A DNA stretch of 64,000 nt from CAVVSQ01 sp963848825 (GTDB taxonomy: Bacteria > Planctomycetota > Planctomycetia > Gemmatales > Gemmataceae). The stretch is from positions 1,426,001 through 1,490,000 of the forward strand of contig CAWKFA010000015.1 of the NCBI GenBank assembly GCA_963848825.1, written 5' to 3'. Under the pieces are notes generated by a model, which had not been told where the DNA came from, did no database searches, and saw only the letters and a program-made list of their open reading frames with translations. Each line of letters opens with the position of its first letter. The stretch's first letter is position 1. Positions 38,695 through 47,846 of the stretch are shown one piece after another. Position numbers and translations under genes: made by a program.

Positions 38695-39795
38695 ATGAAA
38701 CCCCACCTCGAAGCCATGTTGCGGGCATTTGACGATGGCTTGCCCCTGGCAACGGCGCGTACGATTCCCAGTGCCTGGTATCACGATCCCGATCTTTATG
38801 ACCTCGAGTGTCGGCGCGTTTTCGGAGCGTCGTGGCAGTTCGTGGCGCGCGCAGACCAGCTGAAGGAGCCGGGCTCCTTCGTGACCGCGAACATCGCCGG
38901 CGAGCCAGTTCTCGTGTTACGGGATGACCAGGGAGATCTTCGAGCGTTCCATAACGTGTGCCGGCATCGGGCGGCGCAGGTCATCAATCAGCCCGAGGGA
39001 AGGGCCGCCAAATTACGCTGCCGCTATCATGGCTGGACCTACGATTTGCAAGGACGTCTGCGGGGCACACCCGAGTGGGATGGCGTGGAGGATTTTTGCC
39101 GCGAGCAGCAGGGCCTGACGCCGCTGGCCGTCGCCATGTCCGGCCCGCTTGTCTTCGCACACCAGGGCTCACCGGCAACCAGCCTGAGTGACCTTCTGGC
39201 ACCCTTTCCTGAACGTACTGCCCTCATGGGACTAGGAAAAATGAAGTTCGTGCGGCGCCGCGCCTACGATCTTGACTGCAACTGGAAAGTGTTTGTCGAT
39301 AACTATCAGGACGGCGGCTACCATGTCAACACGGTGCATCCCGGCCTGGCGGCGGCCCTGGATTACTCTCACTATCGCGTCGAAAACCTACCTCATGGGA
39401 CAGTGCAAAGCAGCCCGCTGAAGGTGCCGGCGGATGCGACGGTGGGGACGGTCCGTTCCGGCAGCCACGCCTATTATTGGTGGATTTTTCCCAACCTGAT
39501 GATCAATATCTACCAGGGTGTCATGGATACCAACCTGGTGCTTCCCCTCGGCCCAGGCCGTTGTCGTGTGCTATTCGACTTTTATTTTGCCGAGACCGAT
39601 GGCGCCGAAAACCAGGAATTTATCACCGACAGCATGGCCGTCGCGCATCAAATTCAGCTCGAAGATCAAGAAGTGTGCGCCGAGGTGCAACGCGGCTTGC
39701 AAAGCAAATCATATGACACGGGCCGCTTCAGCGTGAAACGTGAAGGGGGCGGCTACCACTTCCACCAGCTGCTGGCGCGCTGGTTGCGAGGTTAA
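38695..39795 (+). CDS. Rieske-type aromatic-ring/quaternary-amine oxygenase, catalytic subunit
   Basis: An intact 366-residue protein. The Rieske 2Fe-2S ligands are in FHNVCRHRAAQ and LRCRYHGWTYDL (residues about 88-116). The mononuclear iron site is WKVFVDNYQDGGYHVNTVHP (bridging Asp, His, His). It resembles the choline/carnitine monooxygenase and phenylpropionate dioxygenase branch. No reductase, ferredoxin or beta subunit lies nearby, so electron supply must come from elsewhere. Substrate is unknown. It begins 30 bases after the response regulator and may be co-transcribed with it. Confidence 0.83.
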   Translation: MKPHLEAMLRAFDDGLPLATARTIPSAWYHDPDLYDLECRRVFGASWQFVARADQLKEPGSFVTANIAGEPVLVLRDDQGDLRAFHNVCRHRAAQVINQPEGRAAKLRCRYHGWTYDLQGRLRGTPEWDGVEDFCREQQGLTPLAVAMSGPLVFAHQGSPATSLSDLLAPFPERTALMGLGKMKFVRRRAYDLDCNWKVFVDNYQDGGYHVNTVHPGLAAALDYSHYRVENLPHGTVQSSPLKVPADATVGTVRSGSHAYYWWIFPNLMINIYQGVMDTNLVLPLGPGRCRVLFDFYFAETDGAENQEFITDSMAVAHQIQLEDQEVCAEVQRGLQSKSYDTGRFSVKREGGGYHFHQLLARWLRG

Positions 39796-39819
39796 GGAAG
39801 CGACGCAAGCAGTCCGATG

Positions 39820-40287
39820 TTAGCGTTTCTTGTCGTCATCCGGGTAGACGTCCGGCAAGACATTGGCCTGTATTTCGACAATTTGCATATCCACGGAACT
39901 GTCGGCCTGAGGGTCGGCCGGCCTGTTGGTTTTGTTGACCAACTGCGCGACATCCTTGGCATCCATCTGCATGGTGTGCTCTTCGGGTGTGGCGGGCGCT
40001 GTACCGAACGCGATGCGATAATGAAAATTGGCGATCGTCAGCTTATCGTTGGGCAATAAAGCCGCACGCCGGATGCGTTGGCCATTGACACGCGTGCCGT
40101 TGGTGCTGCCCAGGTCTCTTACCAACAATAAATTATCCGTTTTGACAATAACGCAGTGAAGCTTGGAAACGCTCTTGTGGTCGAGGCGTAGGTCGCAATC
40201 CTCTTTGCGGCCGACCAGCGTCAGGTCCCTGGCGATGTCGATCGGCGGCCCGCCATCCAGTGACACTAGTTGCGCACGCATCTCCAC
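39820..40287 (-). CDS. FHA-domain protein
   Basis: A 155-residue cytoplasmic protein. The FHA core is LTLVGRKEDCDLRLDHKSVS, KLHCVIV and VRDLGSTNGTRVNG (residues about 22-75), the phosphothreonine site being complete. The C-terminal 60 residues are low-complexity and charged. GTG 40287 follows GGAG at about eight bases; ATG 40281 is also possible. It probably reads Ser/Thr-kinase signalling. The gene converges on the Rieske gene and is divergent from the following glycosyltransferase. Confidence 0.82.
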   Translation of the reverse strand: MEMRAQLVSLDGGPPIDIARDLTLVGRKEDCDLRLDHKSVSKLHCVIVKTDNLLLVRDLGSTNGTRVNGQRIRRAALLPNDKLTIANFHYRIAFGTAPATPEEHTMQMDAKDVAQLVNKTNRPADPQADSSVDMQIVEIQANVLPDVYPDDDKKR

Positions 40288-40380
40288 GTCATTTACTCCC
40301 CCCTCAATTATCTTTAAATAAATCCTAACCTAATTTCGAGGACGAACCAAGTCTTTTGCCCGGAGACAGGGGCGGTTTTC

Positions 40381-41644
40381 ATGCGGATAGCCCATTTTAT
40401 TCAGCGCTATCCCCCGGCCCTGGGAGGGTCGGAAGCCTACTTTGCCCGTTTGAGCCGTTTCCTGGCGGCCGAGGGGGATGAGGTCACGGTATTTACCAGC
40501 ACCGCCATCGACCTCGAAGCGTTCTGGTCGGCACGGGCCTCACGATTGCCGGCGAGTGTCTCCCAGGATGACGGCGTTGAAGTGCGCCGGTATTCGCTTT
40601 GGACCTGGCCCGGTCGCCGCTATCTGCTGAAACTGCTATCCTTTTTTCCCAATCGCTTTTGGCAATGCATGACGCTGCCCTGCAATCCAATCAGCCCGGG
40701 CATGTGGCACGCGGCAGCGAGTTTGGATCGGCCCTTCGACATCGTGCACGCGGCCGCCTTCCCCTATGCCTGGCCGATCGTTTGCGCACGCCGGTTGGCG
40801 CGGCGCATGGCGCGTGCCATTTTTTTTAACGCCGTTCCTGCACCTCGGCGACCCGACCAAAGCCAATGACGCCACGCGGCGGGGCTACACCACGCCGGCC
40901 TTGCAATGGCTCCTGCGCCAGGCTGACGGCGTGTTTGTGCAAACGCCGAGCGAGCAAGCAGCCGCCCGAGATATGGGCATCGCGGCGGAAAAGATTATTC
41001 TTCAGGGCCTGGGCGTTGCTGTGGACGAATGCACCGGCGGTGACCGCGCTGCCGCGCGGCAAACGTGGGGACTTGGGCCGGACGAAATTGTCATCGGCCA
41101 TCTCGCCAATAACAGCCGCGAAAAGGGCACAATTGACCTGCTGGAGGCAGCCACGGCGTTATGGCGCCGCGGCGTGGCGGCACGCGTCCTGCTGGCTGGG
41201 CCGGAAATGGCTAACTTTCGAGCGTATTGGGACCACCTGGCGCAGCGCCTCCCTGCCGAGCTGACGGCTCGCGTCGTGCGCCTGGGGATTTTGGATCCCA
41301 CGCAAAAGCGGGATTTTTTCGCGGCCATCGATCTGTTCGCCTTGCCAAGTCGCTCCGATTCCTTTGGCCTGGTGCTCTTGGAGGCGTGGGCCAACGGTGT
41401 CCCCAATATCGCCTATGCCGCGGGCGGAGTCGCTGACGTGATACGCCATCAGCAGGATGGGATCCTGGTCCCCTGCGATGTTCCGCGCCTGACGGATGCC
41501 CTCGCAGACCTCTGCGCCGATGCGTCTTTGCGGTTGCGCCTGGGACGAGCGGGCCAAGAACGTCTGGCGCGGGATTTTTGCTGGCGGGACAAACTCAATC
41601 TGGTCCGAAAATCGTATGCTAACTTGGCCAAAGTCCCCACTTAA
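40381..41644 (+). CDS. Family 4 glycosyltransferase, one frame change
   Basis: A GT-B glycosyltransferase that begins MRIAHFIQRYPPALGGSEAY and has the nucleotide-sugar site GHLANNSREKGTIDLLEAA and the retaining-GT4 motif LFALPSRSDSFGLVLLEAWA followed by GVPNIAYAAGGV. The frame changes between about 40815 and 40835, in an area with an ATTTTTTTT run, with the correct continuation VPFFLTPFLHLGD. Joined length is about 421 residues. It acts on the cytoplasmic face in glycan or glycolipid synthesis; the acceptor is unknown. mscL follows 25 bases later. Confidence 0.85.
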
Positions 41645-41668
41645 CACTTATTGGTGGCAGGAGAATCC

Positions 41669-42088
41669 ATGATCGACCCGGCCAAAAGAGTTTTCTCACT
41701 GGTGGACGAATTTAAACAATTCGCACTCAAGGGCAACGTGATCGATCTCGCGGTGGGCGTGATCATCGGGGGCGCCTTTGGCAAGATTGTCGCCTCGCTC
41801 GTCGAAAACATTATCATGCCCCTGATCGCCTTGGTCGTTCCAGGCCCGGAAGGTTACAAAGATTATGGCGTCTTGATCAACGGCAAGTTTATTCCAACGG
41901 GAATATTTCTCGGTGACGTCGTCAACTTCATTATCATCGCCCTGGCCCTCTTCCTTTTTATCGTGAAGTTTCTCGGTTTCGTCATGCGTGCCAAGAAGGT
42001 CGAGGTCGTCGCGCCACCGCCGCCCACCAGGGACCAGGAGCTATTGATGGAAATCCGGGATTTATTGAAATTGAACGTGAAACCCTGA
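41669..42088 (+). CDS. mscL: Large-conductance mechanosensitive channel
   Basis: A 139-residue MscL with the N-terminal helix FSLVDEFKQFALKGNVIDLA, first membrane segment GVIIGGAFGKIVASLVENII, a short periplasmic loop (GYKDYGVLING) and second membrane segment VVNFIIIALALFLFIVKFLG. The C-terminal cytoplasmic helix DQELLMEIRDLL is present. ATG 41669 follows AGGAGA. It releases solutes on osmotic downshock. Intact. Confidence 0.95.
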   Translation: MIDPAKRVFSLVDEFKQFALKGNVIDLAVGVIIGGAFGKIVASLVENIIMPLIALVVPGPEGYKDYGVLINGKFIPTGIFLGDVVNFIIIALALFLFIVKFLGFVMRAKKVEVVAPPPPTRDQELLMEIRDLLKLNVKP

Positions 42089-42121
42089 GAGAGAATACTC
42101 TGAGATTAAGGAGTCGCGGGC

Positions 42122-42517
42122 ATGCCAACGGTAAAACTAATCGAGGAGCGCGAAGCGGCACCGCGCGTCCAGGCCATTTTCGATGATATCAAGGCTACCA
42201 AAAAGATCGATAAGGTCCCCAATTTTTGGCGGGCTCTCGCGACCAACCCGGACAATCTTGACCGCGCGTGGGCCCAGGCCAAGGCCATCATGCAGCCAGG
42301 CAAGCTTGACCTGCTCACCAAGGAAATCATCGCCCTGGCCGTGTCCATTACCAACAGTTGCCGCTACTGCATCAACTCGCACACGGCGGCCTGTCAGAAA
42401 CTGGGATTGACGCCCGAACAATATGGCGAGCTACTGGCCGTGGTCGGCCTTTATAATCAGTTCAACAAAATGGCGGATGCGCTTCAAATCGATCCGGACA
42501 TTTTGCCAGCGACGTGA
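42122..42517 (+). CDS. Carboxymuconolactone decarboxylase/AhpD-family protein
   Basis: A 131-residue all-helical protein. The AhpD-like redox motif CRYCINSHTAA (CxxC followed by His) is complete, pointing to a peroxidase or disulfide function rather than decarboxylation. ATG 42122 follows AAGGAG. It lies 24 bases before the TIM-barrel isomerase gene on the same strand and may be co-transcribed with it and with mscL. Confidence 0.85.
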   Translation: MPTVKLIEEREAAPRVQAIFDDIKATKKIDKVPNFWRALATNPDNLDRAWAQAKAIMQPGKLDLLTKEIIALAVSITNSCRYCINSHTAACQKLGLTPEQYGELLAVVGLYNQFNKMADALQIDPDILPAT

Positions 42518-42541
42518 TAAATCCTTTCAGGGAGTTTTGCC

Positions 42542-43363
42542 GTGCGTTTTGCCATTTGCAACGAAACCTTCGAAGGGTGGGACCATGCGCGCGTGTGTCA
42601 GGAGGTGGCCAACCTCGGTTATCAGGGACTGGAGATCGCGCCCTTCACCCTGGCGCCGCGCATAACCGATGTTACGCCCGCGCGTCGGCAAACGATCCGC
42701 CAGGAAGCCGAAGGCCGTGGGCTCGCCATCATCGGCCTGCATTGGGTACTGGCCAAAACCGAGGGCTTTCAGATTACCTCGCCTGATGCCGCGGTTCGCC
42801 AAAAAACGGCCGATTATCTCATGGAGCTGGCCCGCTGTACCCGTGATCTGGGTGGCGACCTTATGGTTTTTGGGTCGCCGGCGCAAAGACGCATCCCCTC
42901 CGGTGCGACGCAGGCGCAGGCGACCGACTATGCCGTCGATACTTTCAAGAAGGCCTCCCGCGCGTTCGCGGATGTCGGCGTCAAACTCTGCCTGGAACCC
43001 CTGTCGCCGCCCGAAGCAGACTTCATCAATACCTGCGCGGAAGCGCTGGCGATCATCGAACGCCTGAGTCACCCCAATTTCGTCCTGCATCTCGACGTCA
43101 AGGCCATGAGCACCGAAGTCATGTCGACCCCGGAACTCATTCGGCTTCATGGCAAAACCGCCGGCCATTTCCATGCCAACGACGCCAACCGCCGGGGGCC
43201 CGGCTTCGGCGACACCGACTTTGTGCCGGTCTTTCAAGCGCTCAAAGACTCCGGGTATCCTGGTTGGGTATCGGTCGAGGTCTTCGATTACACTCCCGAC
43301 CCGGTTACTATCGCGCGCGACAGTATCCGCTACATGCGCGCCTGCGCGGGGCAAGCACGCTAA
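42542..43363 (+). CDS. Sugar phosphate isomerase/epimerase-like TIM-barrel protein
   Basis: A 273-residue xylose-isomerase-like AP-endonuclease-2 fold protein starting at GTG 42542 behind AGGGAG. Metal-site positions are visible in VKLCLEPLSPPEADF (Glu), VLHLDVKAM (Asp), AGHFHANDANR (His) and WVSVEVFDY (Glu). Substrate is unknown; many such proteins in planctomycetes are annotated only at family level. The frame is intact. The hpnE gene begins 38 bases downstream. Confidence 0.8.
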   Translation: MRFAICNETFEGWDHARVCQEVANLGYQGLEIAPFTLAPRITDVTPARRQTIRQEAEGRGLAIIGLHWVLAKTEGFQITSPDAAVRQKTADYLMELARCTRDLGGDLMVFGSPAQRRIPSGATQAQATDYAVDTFKKASRAFADVGVKLCLEPLSPPEADFINTCAEALAIIERLSHPNFVLHLDVKAMSTEVMSTPELIRLHGKTAGHFHANDANRRGPGFGDTDFVPVFQALKDSGYPGWVSVEVFDYTPDPVTIARDSIRYMRACAGQAR

Positions 43364-43401
43364 CCGGCCCGCGGGTTCCTACACCTTTTTGCAAGATCAG
43401 C

Positions 43402-44761
43402 ATGCCTCAGCGCGTTCTCATTATCGGCGGAGGTCTGGCCGGGCTCGCCGCCGCCACGGCGCTGGCTCCGCGCGGCTTTGCGGTCACGCTCCTGGAAGCG
43501 CGGGCCCGGCTTGGAGGACGCGCCAGCTCGTTTCACGACGCCTGGAGCGGCCAGCTGGTCGATACGTGCCAGCATGTCAGCATGGGCTGCTGCACGAACC
43601 TGGCCCATTTTTGCCGCACCCTGGGAATCGATCATTTCCTCGAACCGCAGCCAACGCTGGTCTTTATGACTCCCGACCGGCGCCGGAGCCGTTTTCAGGC
43701 GGACCCCTGGCCGGCGCCCTTCCACCTGGCACGCAGTTTCGTCAGGGCGCACTTTCTTTCGCCACTTGACAAGCTGCGGATCGGCTGGGGGCTCCTATGT
43801 CTGCAACGAGCCCGGGGGGATGAAGATCCCCCTTTTCGCGACTGGCTTGCCCAGCATCATCAAACCGCCCGCACCATCGATCGTTTCTGGGGCCTGGTGC
43901 TGGTGACGCGCACTGAACGAAACACCCGACCGCATTGGCCTTCGCTATGCCGCAAGGTTTTTCTGGACGGTTTTCTCCGTCATCGCCGGGGCTTCGAAAT
44001 CGAGCTGCCCTCCGTGCCACTGGGAAAACTGTACGGAGCCGAACTCGAGGCGTGGCTGGCAAAACATGAGGTTAGCGTGCGCCTGCGGCAGGGCGCCAAA
44101 GAATTTACCATCGTAGGCGATCACGTCGAGAGCTTGCGGCAGCGTCAAGGGGAACCGCTCGTCGCCGACTGGTACATTAGCGCCGTCCCCTTCGAGCGTC
44201 TTCTTGATCTCGTGCCGATAGGTACCGTGGAGCGTTTTGCCTATTTCGGGGACTTGAAGAACCTGGAGACCTCGCCCATAACGAGCGTTCATTGCTGGTT
44301 CGACCGGCCGGTCCTTGACCTCAAACACGTCGTGCTGGTCGGTTCCGTCGGCCAGTGGGTCTTCAATCGCGGCGCCACCGGGCCGGAAGAGTATTATGTT
44401 CAGGTCGTGGTAAGCGCTGCGCCAGTTTCGGGGCCTGAGTCATGAGCAGGTGCGCGACCTCGTCCTGGCTGAATTACGCAAGCTATTTCCCAAGATGAGG
44501 GCGGCTCGCCTGCTGCACGCACGCGTCTTGACGGACCACGCGGCCACCTTCAGCGCCGTCCCCGGCGTCGATCGTTGGCGGCCGCCGCAGGTATCGCCGC
44601 TGGACAACTTGCTAGTGGCCGGCGACTGGACCGCCACGGGCTGGCCTGCCACCATGGAAGGGGCGGTCCGGAGTGGCTATCAGGCGGCCGAGGCGTTACT
44701 TCGACGAAGCGGCAAGAATGTAAGTCTTGTGCAGCCGGAGTTGGGAGCAAGCGGCGATTGA
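43402..44761 (+). CDS. hpnE: Hydroxysqualene dehydroxylase-like FAD oxidoreductase, about three frame changes
   Basis: An FAD/NAD(P)-binding amine-oxidase/desaturase-fold protein with the dinucleotide motif RVLIIGGGLAGLAAATALA, the following E-ARARLGGRASSF, and the C-terminal FAD site LLVAGDWTATGWPATMEGAV. It corresponds to HpnE of bacterial squalene synthesis. The segment expected as SALNETPDRIGLRYA is shifted between about 43905 and 43945 by two compensating changes, and a further change lies near 44420. Joined length is about 453 residues. HpnC and HpnD are not in the window. Confidence 0.78.
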
Positions 44762-44783
44762 AGAATCGAGATTGACCATTTAA

Positions 44784-44790
44784 GTTTGGG
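44784..44790. repeat. Left target-site duplication of the IS element
   Basis: GTTTGGG directly precedes the left inverted repeat and is repeated directly after the right one at 46299-46305. Confidence 0.8.
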
Positions 44791-46298
44791 TGGGTGTGAA
44801 TCTTTTACTTGGGTGACTTTACGCGGCGAGCCGGTGCGGTTGGGACCAGAAGCCGTCCCACAAATTGCCACCGCTGACGTAGAGGGCACGTAACGCCGCA
44901 ACGGTCGCTGCTCCGTCTTCTACCCAACGCATTCCCGAGCCCTTCAAGCGCTCGCCGATGATCTTGCAACCGGCTTCGGTCGGACCGCTGCCGATGTCCC
45001 AGCCTTTTTTCCGATAGGTCGGATAGTCGGTACGATGGCGATTGTTCTTGAAGTAGCCGATCAGCTTGCGGAGTTCCTCTCGAACCTCCGCCGTCGCGCT
45101 GGTCGGCAACTCGACGGCGCCCAAATACACGAGCAAAGCTTCGCCCCCTTGTTCATAGAGAATACCCTTGGCCTCTTGCTGCCACTGCGAACGAGCCTCT
45201 TCATCGTTAGCGTGCCACACCTTGGCAAAGTCGCAAAGGTGTTCAGCAGCATGATACCAGTCCAGAATTGTCGTCAGATCCTCGGCGAGATGGCGTTGCA
45301 AGGCTTCTTCCAGGCCGTTGCCACCGTCTGTTATCGCGATCAGGTCGCTCACCTCGCCGATGCCCAGCGCCCGCGCTTGCGAGCGTACTTGTTCTGCCAG
45401 AGCTTCGAGTCTGAAATCGACCAGGTAGCGTGTGTGTTCTTTCTCGGGCGTATAGAGCAACGCCGTGTACAGCATGCGATGCTCCGCTTTGCTCGCTTGC
45501 ACGCCTTGCATGGGCACGCTGAAAGCGTCCAGGCCCACGTAGGCTGCCGGTTGGTCGGCCTCGCGCGTAGCCTTCCACTTCGGCTCCGCGTGCAGCGGTT
45601 GGACCATCCGCCCCTCTTTCTGCTGCGCCCGCAACCGTTCTCCAGCAGCTTCGGTACTTCGCAGCACTGTCGAGGTCGACAGACGCACCCCCGCATAGCG
45701 CTTGAGGATGTCGCTCGCCGCATCGGCAAAGGGGAGCAGCGTCCCGGCCAAACATACCAGCGGCATCAGCCCCGGACTGATGTCGTCCACCAGTCCCAGC
45801 GCGTCGTCGTAGGGAAGGAAGCTCTGCTTGCACCGATGGCAGTAGTAGTAAGCCCGTCGAACCTTTAAGACGCCATGCACGGTCACAACCGACCGCTGTT
45901 GGTAGGAGTGAAACTTCGCCGCATATTGGCAGCATGGGCAGGTCAGGCTGCACCCTATGTACCCCTTTTTTTCCGGCTCACCACGCTGGCTTGCCGGACA
46001 TCGTTAGCTAGCTTTTGTCCCGCGTCGCGGAATTCGAAGTCAATGGCTCCGAATTCCTCCGCTTCGGGCACATCCACGGCCCGCTCCACCATCTTCCGAA
46101 CTGCCGCCTCGACTTTCGGGCGAAGTTCCTTCATAAGAGCTTCGATGCGTTCCTCGCGGGTTTCGTTGGCAGTAGCGGGCAGGGCACGTGCGGCCATGGT
46201 TAGCTCCTTGGTGAAGAATCGGTTGTCGATTTTCAGGTCACCATCCAGCCTACCAGTCAACCAGCCAATTTCCCACCCAAGTAACAGCTGCACACCCA
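44791..46298 (-). mobile_element. ISKra4-family insertion sequence, complete, 1,508 bp
   Basis: The 25-bp ends (44791-44815 and 46274-46298) are imperfect inverted repeats, TGGGTGTG-N6-TTACTTGGGTG outward. They are flanked by 7-bp direct repeats GTTTGGG, the mark of transposition. The element encodes one transposase in two overlapping frames on the minus strand. It sits in the gap between hpnE and the GYF gene and disrupts neither. Confidence 0.88.
44819..46197 (-). CDS. ISKra4-family transposase, two frames joined at an A7 run
   Basis: The first frame starts at ATG 46197 behind AAGGAG and encodes an N-terminal helical part (ETREERIEALMKELRPKVE). It ends at RKKRGT after an A7G4 run (about 45960). 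The main frame, one base back, continues GYIGCSLTCPCC with a zinc-finger-like CPCC...YYYCHRC region. It then carries the DDE-type catalytic part with YVGLDAFSVPMQG, IAITDGGNGLEEAL and DWYHAAEHLCDFAK, and ends at 44819 after GSGPTEAGCKIIGERLKGSG. Joined length is about 459 residues. The frame change may be programmed slippage or an indel. Confidence 0.88.
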
Positions 46299-46305
46299 GT
46301 TTGGG
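46299..46305. repeat. Right target-site duplication of the IS element
   Basis: GTTTGGG directly follows the right inverted repeat and is identical to 44784-44790. Confidence 0.8.
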
Positions 46306-46403
46306 TGTCGTTTTGGCTTTTTTCTTGCAATGGCCTGGTTTTATCGCTAAAAAAGAGGTCGCTTGCTAGATTTTTTCAAACTTTCCCTACGCCGGGCCTT
46401 CCT

Positions 46404-47156
46404 ATGGCTGACTGGTATTACACCACGGATCGACGGCAGCGGGGCCCGGTGTCGGCCAACGAATTGAGAAGCCTGGCCGAGCGCGGCCTTTTGAGGCCCA
46501 CGGACCTCGTATGGCAGGACGGCATGAGCGAGTGGGCGCGCGCCGACGAGCAGGAATTCTTCCCCAGGCTGTCGCGATCTCCGAAAAGAACAGCTAGCCG
46601 CGCTGGCGACGACGCCGAGCACGAAAGCCGTCCGCGCCGGTCCCGGCCCCTGGATGAATACGAGGAGGAAGAAGAGCGCCCGCGCAGGAAGCGGGCCCGC
46701 CCGCGTGAAGACGGCATGCCGGTCGGCGTCAAGGTTGGCCTGATTGTCGGCGGTGTAGTCGTGTTGCTGATCGTCGTGGGCCTCGCGTCCTTTTTCCTCA
46801 TGCTTCCTGGTCGACCCCCGGAATTGGTTGGCGGCATGGGCGATTTCAACGGTGTGCTTGGTCCCTTTGATGCCCACGATCCCCGCACGCAGAGCCCCAG
46901 TCATATTTACAAGGTTAACTTGGTGGGCCAGCACACTTATCTCCTGGAACTCAAGAGCGCTCAACTCGATTCTTATCTGATCGTTGAAGACGGCGCCAGT
47001 CGCCTGCTGGCACAGGACGACGATAGCGGCCGCGGCGTCAACGGCCTCGACGCGCGCATTGTCTTCGCTTGCCCGCGCACGGGTAGCTACCGCATCATCG
47101 CCACTTGCCTGCATCAAGGTCAGGGGGCTTATACCCTGTCTATTCACGAGAAGTAA
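46404..47156 (+). CDS. GYF_2-domain membrane protein with C-terminal pre-peptidase-like domain
   Basis: A 250-residue protein. The N-terminal GYF_2 domain (WYYTTDRRQRGPVSANELRS, VWQDGMSEWARADE) is followed by a strongly charged linker (residues about 65-110, DEYEEEEERPRRKRARPRED). One membrane helix (VGLIVGGVVVLLIVVGLASF) follows, then an exported beta domain (LDSYLIVEDGASRLLAQDDD, FACPRTGSYRIIATC) resembling bacterial pre-peptidase C-terminal domains. The GYF part faces the cytoplasm. It probably tethers proteins at the membrane; no enzyme is visible. Confidence 0.78.
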   Translation: MADWYYTTDRRQRGPVSANELRSLAERGLLRPTDLVWQDGMSEWARADEQEFFPRLSRSPKRTASRAGDDAEHESRPRRSRPLDEYEEEEERPRRKRARPREDGMPVGVKVGLIVGGVVVLLIVVGLASFFLMLPGRPPELVGGMGDFNGVLGPFDAHDPRTQSPSHIYKVNLVGQHTYLLELKSAQLDSYLIVEDGASRLLAQDDDSGRGVNGLDARIVFACPRTGSYRIIATCLHQGQGAYTLSIHEK

Positions 47157-47291
47157 GCCGACGCCATTCGTCTGAAACGTCCAGAGCATATCCGCTTCCG
47201 GGGCGATTGCCGCGTTGGTGAGCGTCACCATCTTGCAACCGCTTGGCCGGCCCGCTAAGATTTTCACATCTTCCTAAAAGGAATAAAAAAT

Positions 47292-47846
47292 ATGAAAGTT
47301 GCCAAGGCCGACCTCTCCGAGCGCCTCGAAGCCATCGACGACGAATTCGTGGACCTGTGGAACAACATGGCAAATCTGTGGGGGATCAGTCCCACGATGG
47401 CGCGCATCCATGGGCTGCTCTTTATTTGCGGATCGGCTTTGTCCATGGACGACATCATGGCGCGCCTGGCTATTTCGCGCGGCAACGTCTCCATGAATCT
47501 CAGCAAACTCATGGAATGGGGCCTGGTCCGTCGTGTTCACAAAAAAGGCAACCGCAAAGAGTTTTACCAGTCGCTGAGCGACATCTGGGAAATGTTCGCC
47601 CTGGTCGCCAACCAGCGCAAACGACGCGAAATCGACCCCATCCTCACGACGCTGCGCCGCTGCCGCGACGAGCTTTCTCCCGAACAACTCGGGGCCAGCG
47701 CGGCCGCGGAGGCTACTCAGAAACGTTTCCAGCGCGTCAGCGAGCTACTCAAATTATTGACACTCTTTGACGGCCTGGCGCTGCGCTTCTTCGAGAGCCA
47801 CAAAGGCCTTCGTGAGGCGGTGGAACTGCTGGCGCAGGAGGAGTGA
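47292..47846 (+). CDS. GbsR/MarR-type winged-helix regulator
   Basis: A 184-residue regulator. The winged helix runs through MARIHGLLFICGSALSMDDI, MARLAISRGNVSMNLSKLME and WGLVRRVHKKGNRKEFY, typical of GbsR-like proteins. The C-terminal half is helical and likely dimerises. ATG 47292 lies behind AAAGGAA. The TGATG junction (47844-47848) couples it to the following receptor-like gene. It is therefore the first gene of a three-gene signalling operon. Confidence 0.83.
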   Translation: MKVAKADLSERLEAIDDEFVDLWNNMANLWGISPTMARIHGLLFICGSALSMDDIMARLAISRGNVSMNLSKLMEWGLVRRVHKKGNRKEFYQSLSDIWEMFALVANQRKRREIDPILTTLRRCRDELSPEQLGASAAAEATQKRFQRVSELLKLLTLFDGLALRFFESHKGLREAVELLAQEE

